From positions 1-6,159 of the forward strand of contig CAZYXP010000210.1 of the NCBI GenBank assembly GCA_964651325.1: a DNA stretch of 6,159 nt. The letters are read 5' to 3'. The translations under genes and the position numbers were made by a program. Positions 6,046-6,159 of this stretch are shown here, one piece after another; position 1 is the first letter of the stretch, and the number at the start of each line of letters is the position of its first letter. Source of the stretch: JADFOB01 sp964651325 (GTDB lineage: Bacteria; Planctomycetota; Phycisphaerae; UBA1845). A model generated the notes under the pieces. It had not been told where the DNA came from, made no database searches, and saw nothing but the letters and a program-made list of their open reading frames with translations.

Positions 6046-6159
6046 CGAGTGCTCCCTGTAGTCTCTGTCTCTAACCTAGCGCGGGTGCCCCAAGTCCTTC
6101 TCACGTGGGTGGACGCGATGATTTCCGCTCGCGCCACACTGCCGATTGCGCCCACCCCG
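6046..6159. other. Upstream region of the TldD-like/larE pair, no gene seen
   Basis: These 114 bases reach the right edge of the window. Apart from the ribosome binding site of the TldD-like gene (6052-6056), they hold a short GTCTCT repeat (6061-6066 and 6067-6072, the second copy read as GTCTCT after one shared pattern) and no convincing -35/-10 pair or coding frame. The promoter of the leftward operon is either weakly conserved here or beyond the edge. Confidence 0.35.

Noticed and set aside
6061..6120. Promoter for the TldD-like/larE operon on the - strand
   Set aside because: A TAGGTT-like -10 (complement near 6073-6079) has no acceptable -35 at 16-18 bases, so there is not enough support.
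1..6159. CRISPR array, tRNA or rRNA genes, insertion sequence, toxin-antitoxin or defence system
   Set aside because: No regularly spaced repeats, cloverleaf-type sequence, transposase or defence-type protein was seen on either strand.

Overview
This is a high-GC bacterial window whose genes start with ATG behind recognisable Shine-Dalgarno sequences (GGAGG, GGGAG). It holds six protein-coding genes in two converging groups. No RNA genes, CRISPR arrays or insertion sequences were seen. The organism cannot be fixed from the sequence. The exported TldD/PmbA-type protein, the GC-rich hairpin between the converging genes and an unrecognised membrane protein behind dapA would fit a free-living environmental bacterium such as a planctomycete, but that placement is a weak inference.

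Left part, + strand. The window opens inside the 3' end of a YtcJ-type amidohydrolase gene (1-473). A 193-base gap follows, carrying a good sigma70-like promoter (603-631). Then come pdxJ (667-1410, vitamin B6 synthesis), dapA (1480-2382, lysine and diaminopimelate synthesis) and a gene for an unrecognised multi-pass membrane protein (2379-3368). The last gene overlaps dapA by four bases (ATGA). A hairpin followed by a T-rich run lies between pdxJ and dapA and may terminate or attenuate transcription there.

Middle. A 122-base spacer (3369-3490) separates the converging groups. It contains a perfect 8-bp GC stem with a GCAA loop and two smaller repeat structures. It is probably a transcription end zone or a small REP-like element.

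Right part, - strand. A secreted TldD/PmbA-related protein (4366-6045) is followed after two bases by larE (3491-4363). LarE is the PP-loop sulfur transferase that makes the nickel-pincer nucleotide cofactor. The TldD-like protein has lost the HExxxH zinc motif. The LarE has the three cysteines expected of the iron-sulfur-cluster type. The remaining 114 bases (6046-6159) are the upstream region of this pair.

pdxJ and dapA are core biosynthetic genes. The more unusual material is the membrane protein coupled to dapA and the pairing of a secreted, zinc-motif-less TldD-like protein with larE. No clearly new defence or mobile system is visible.
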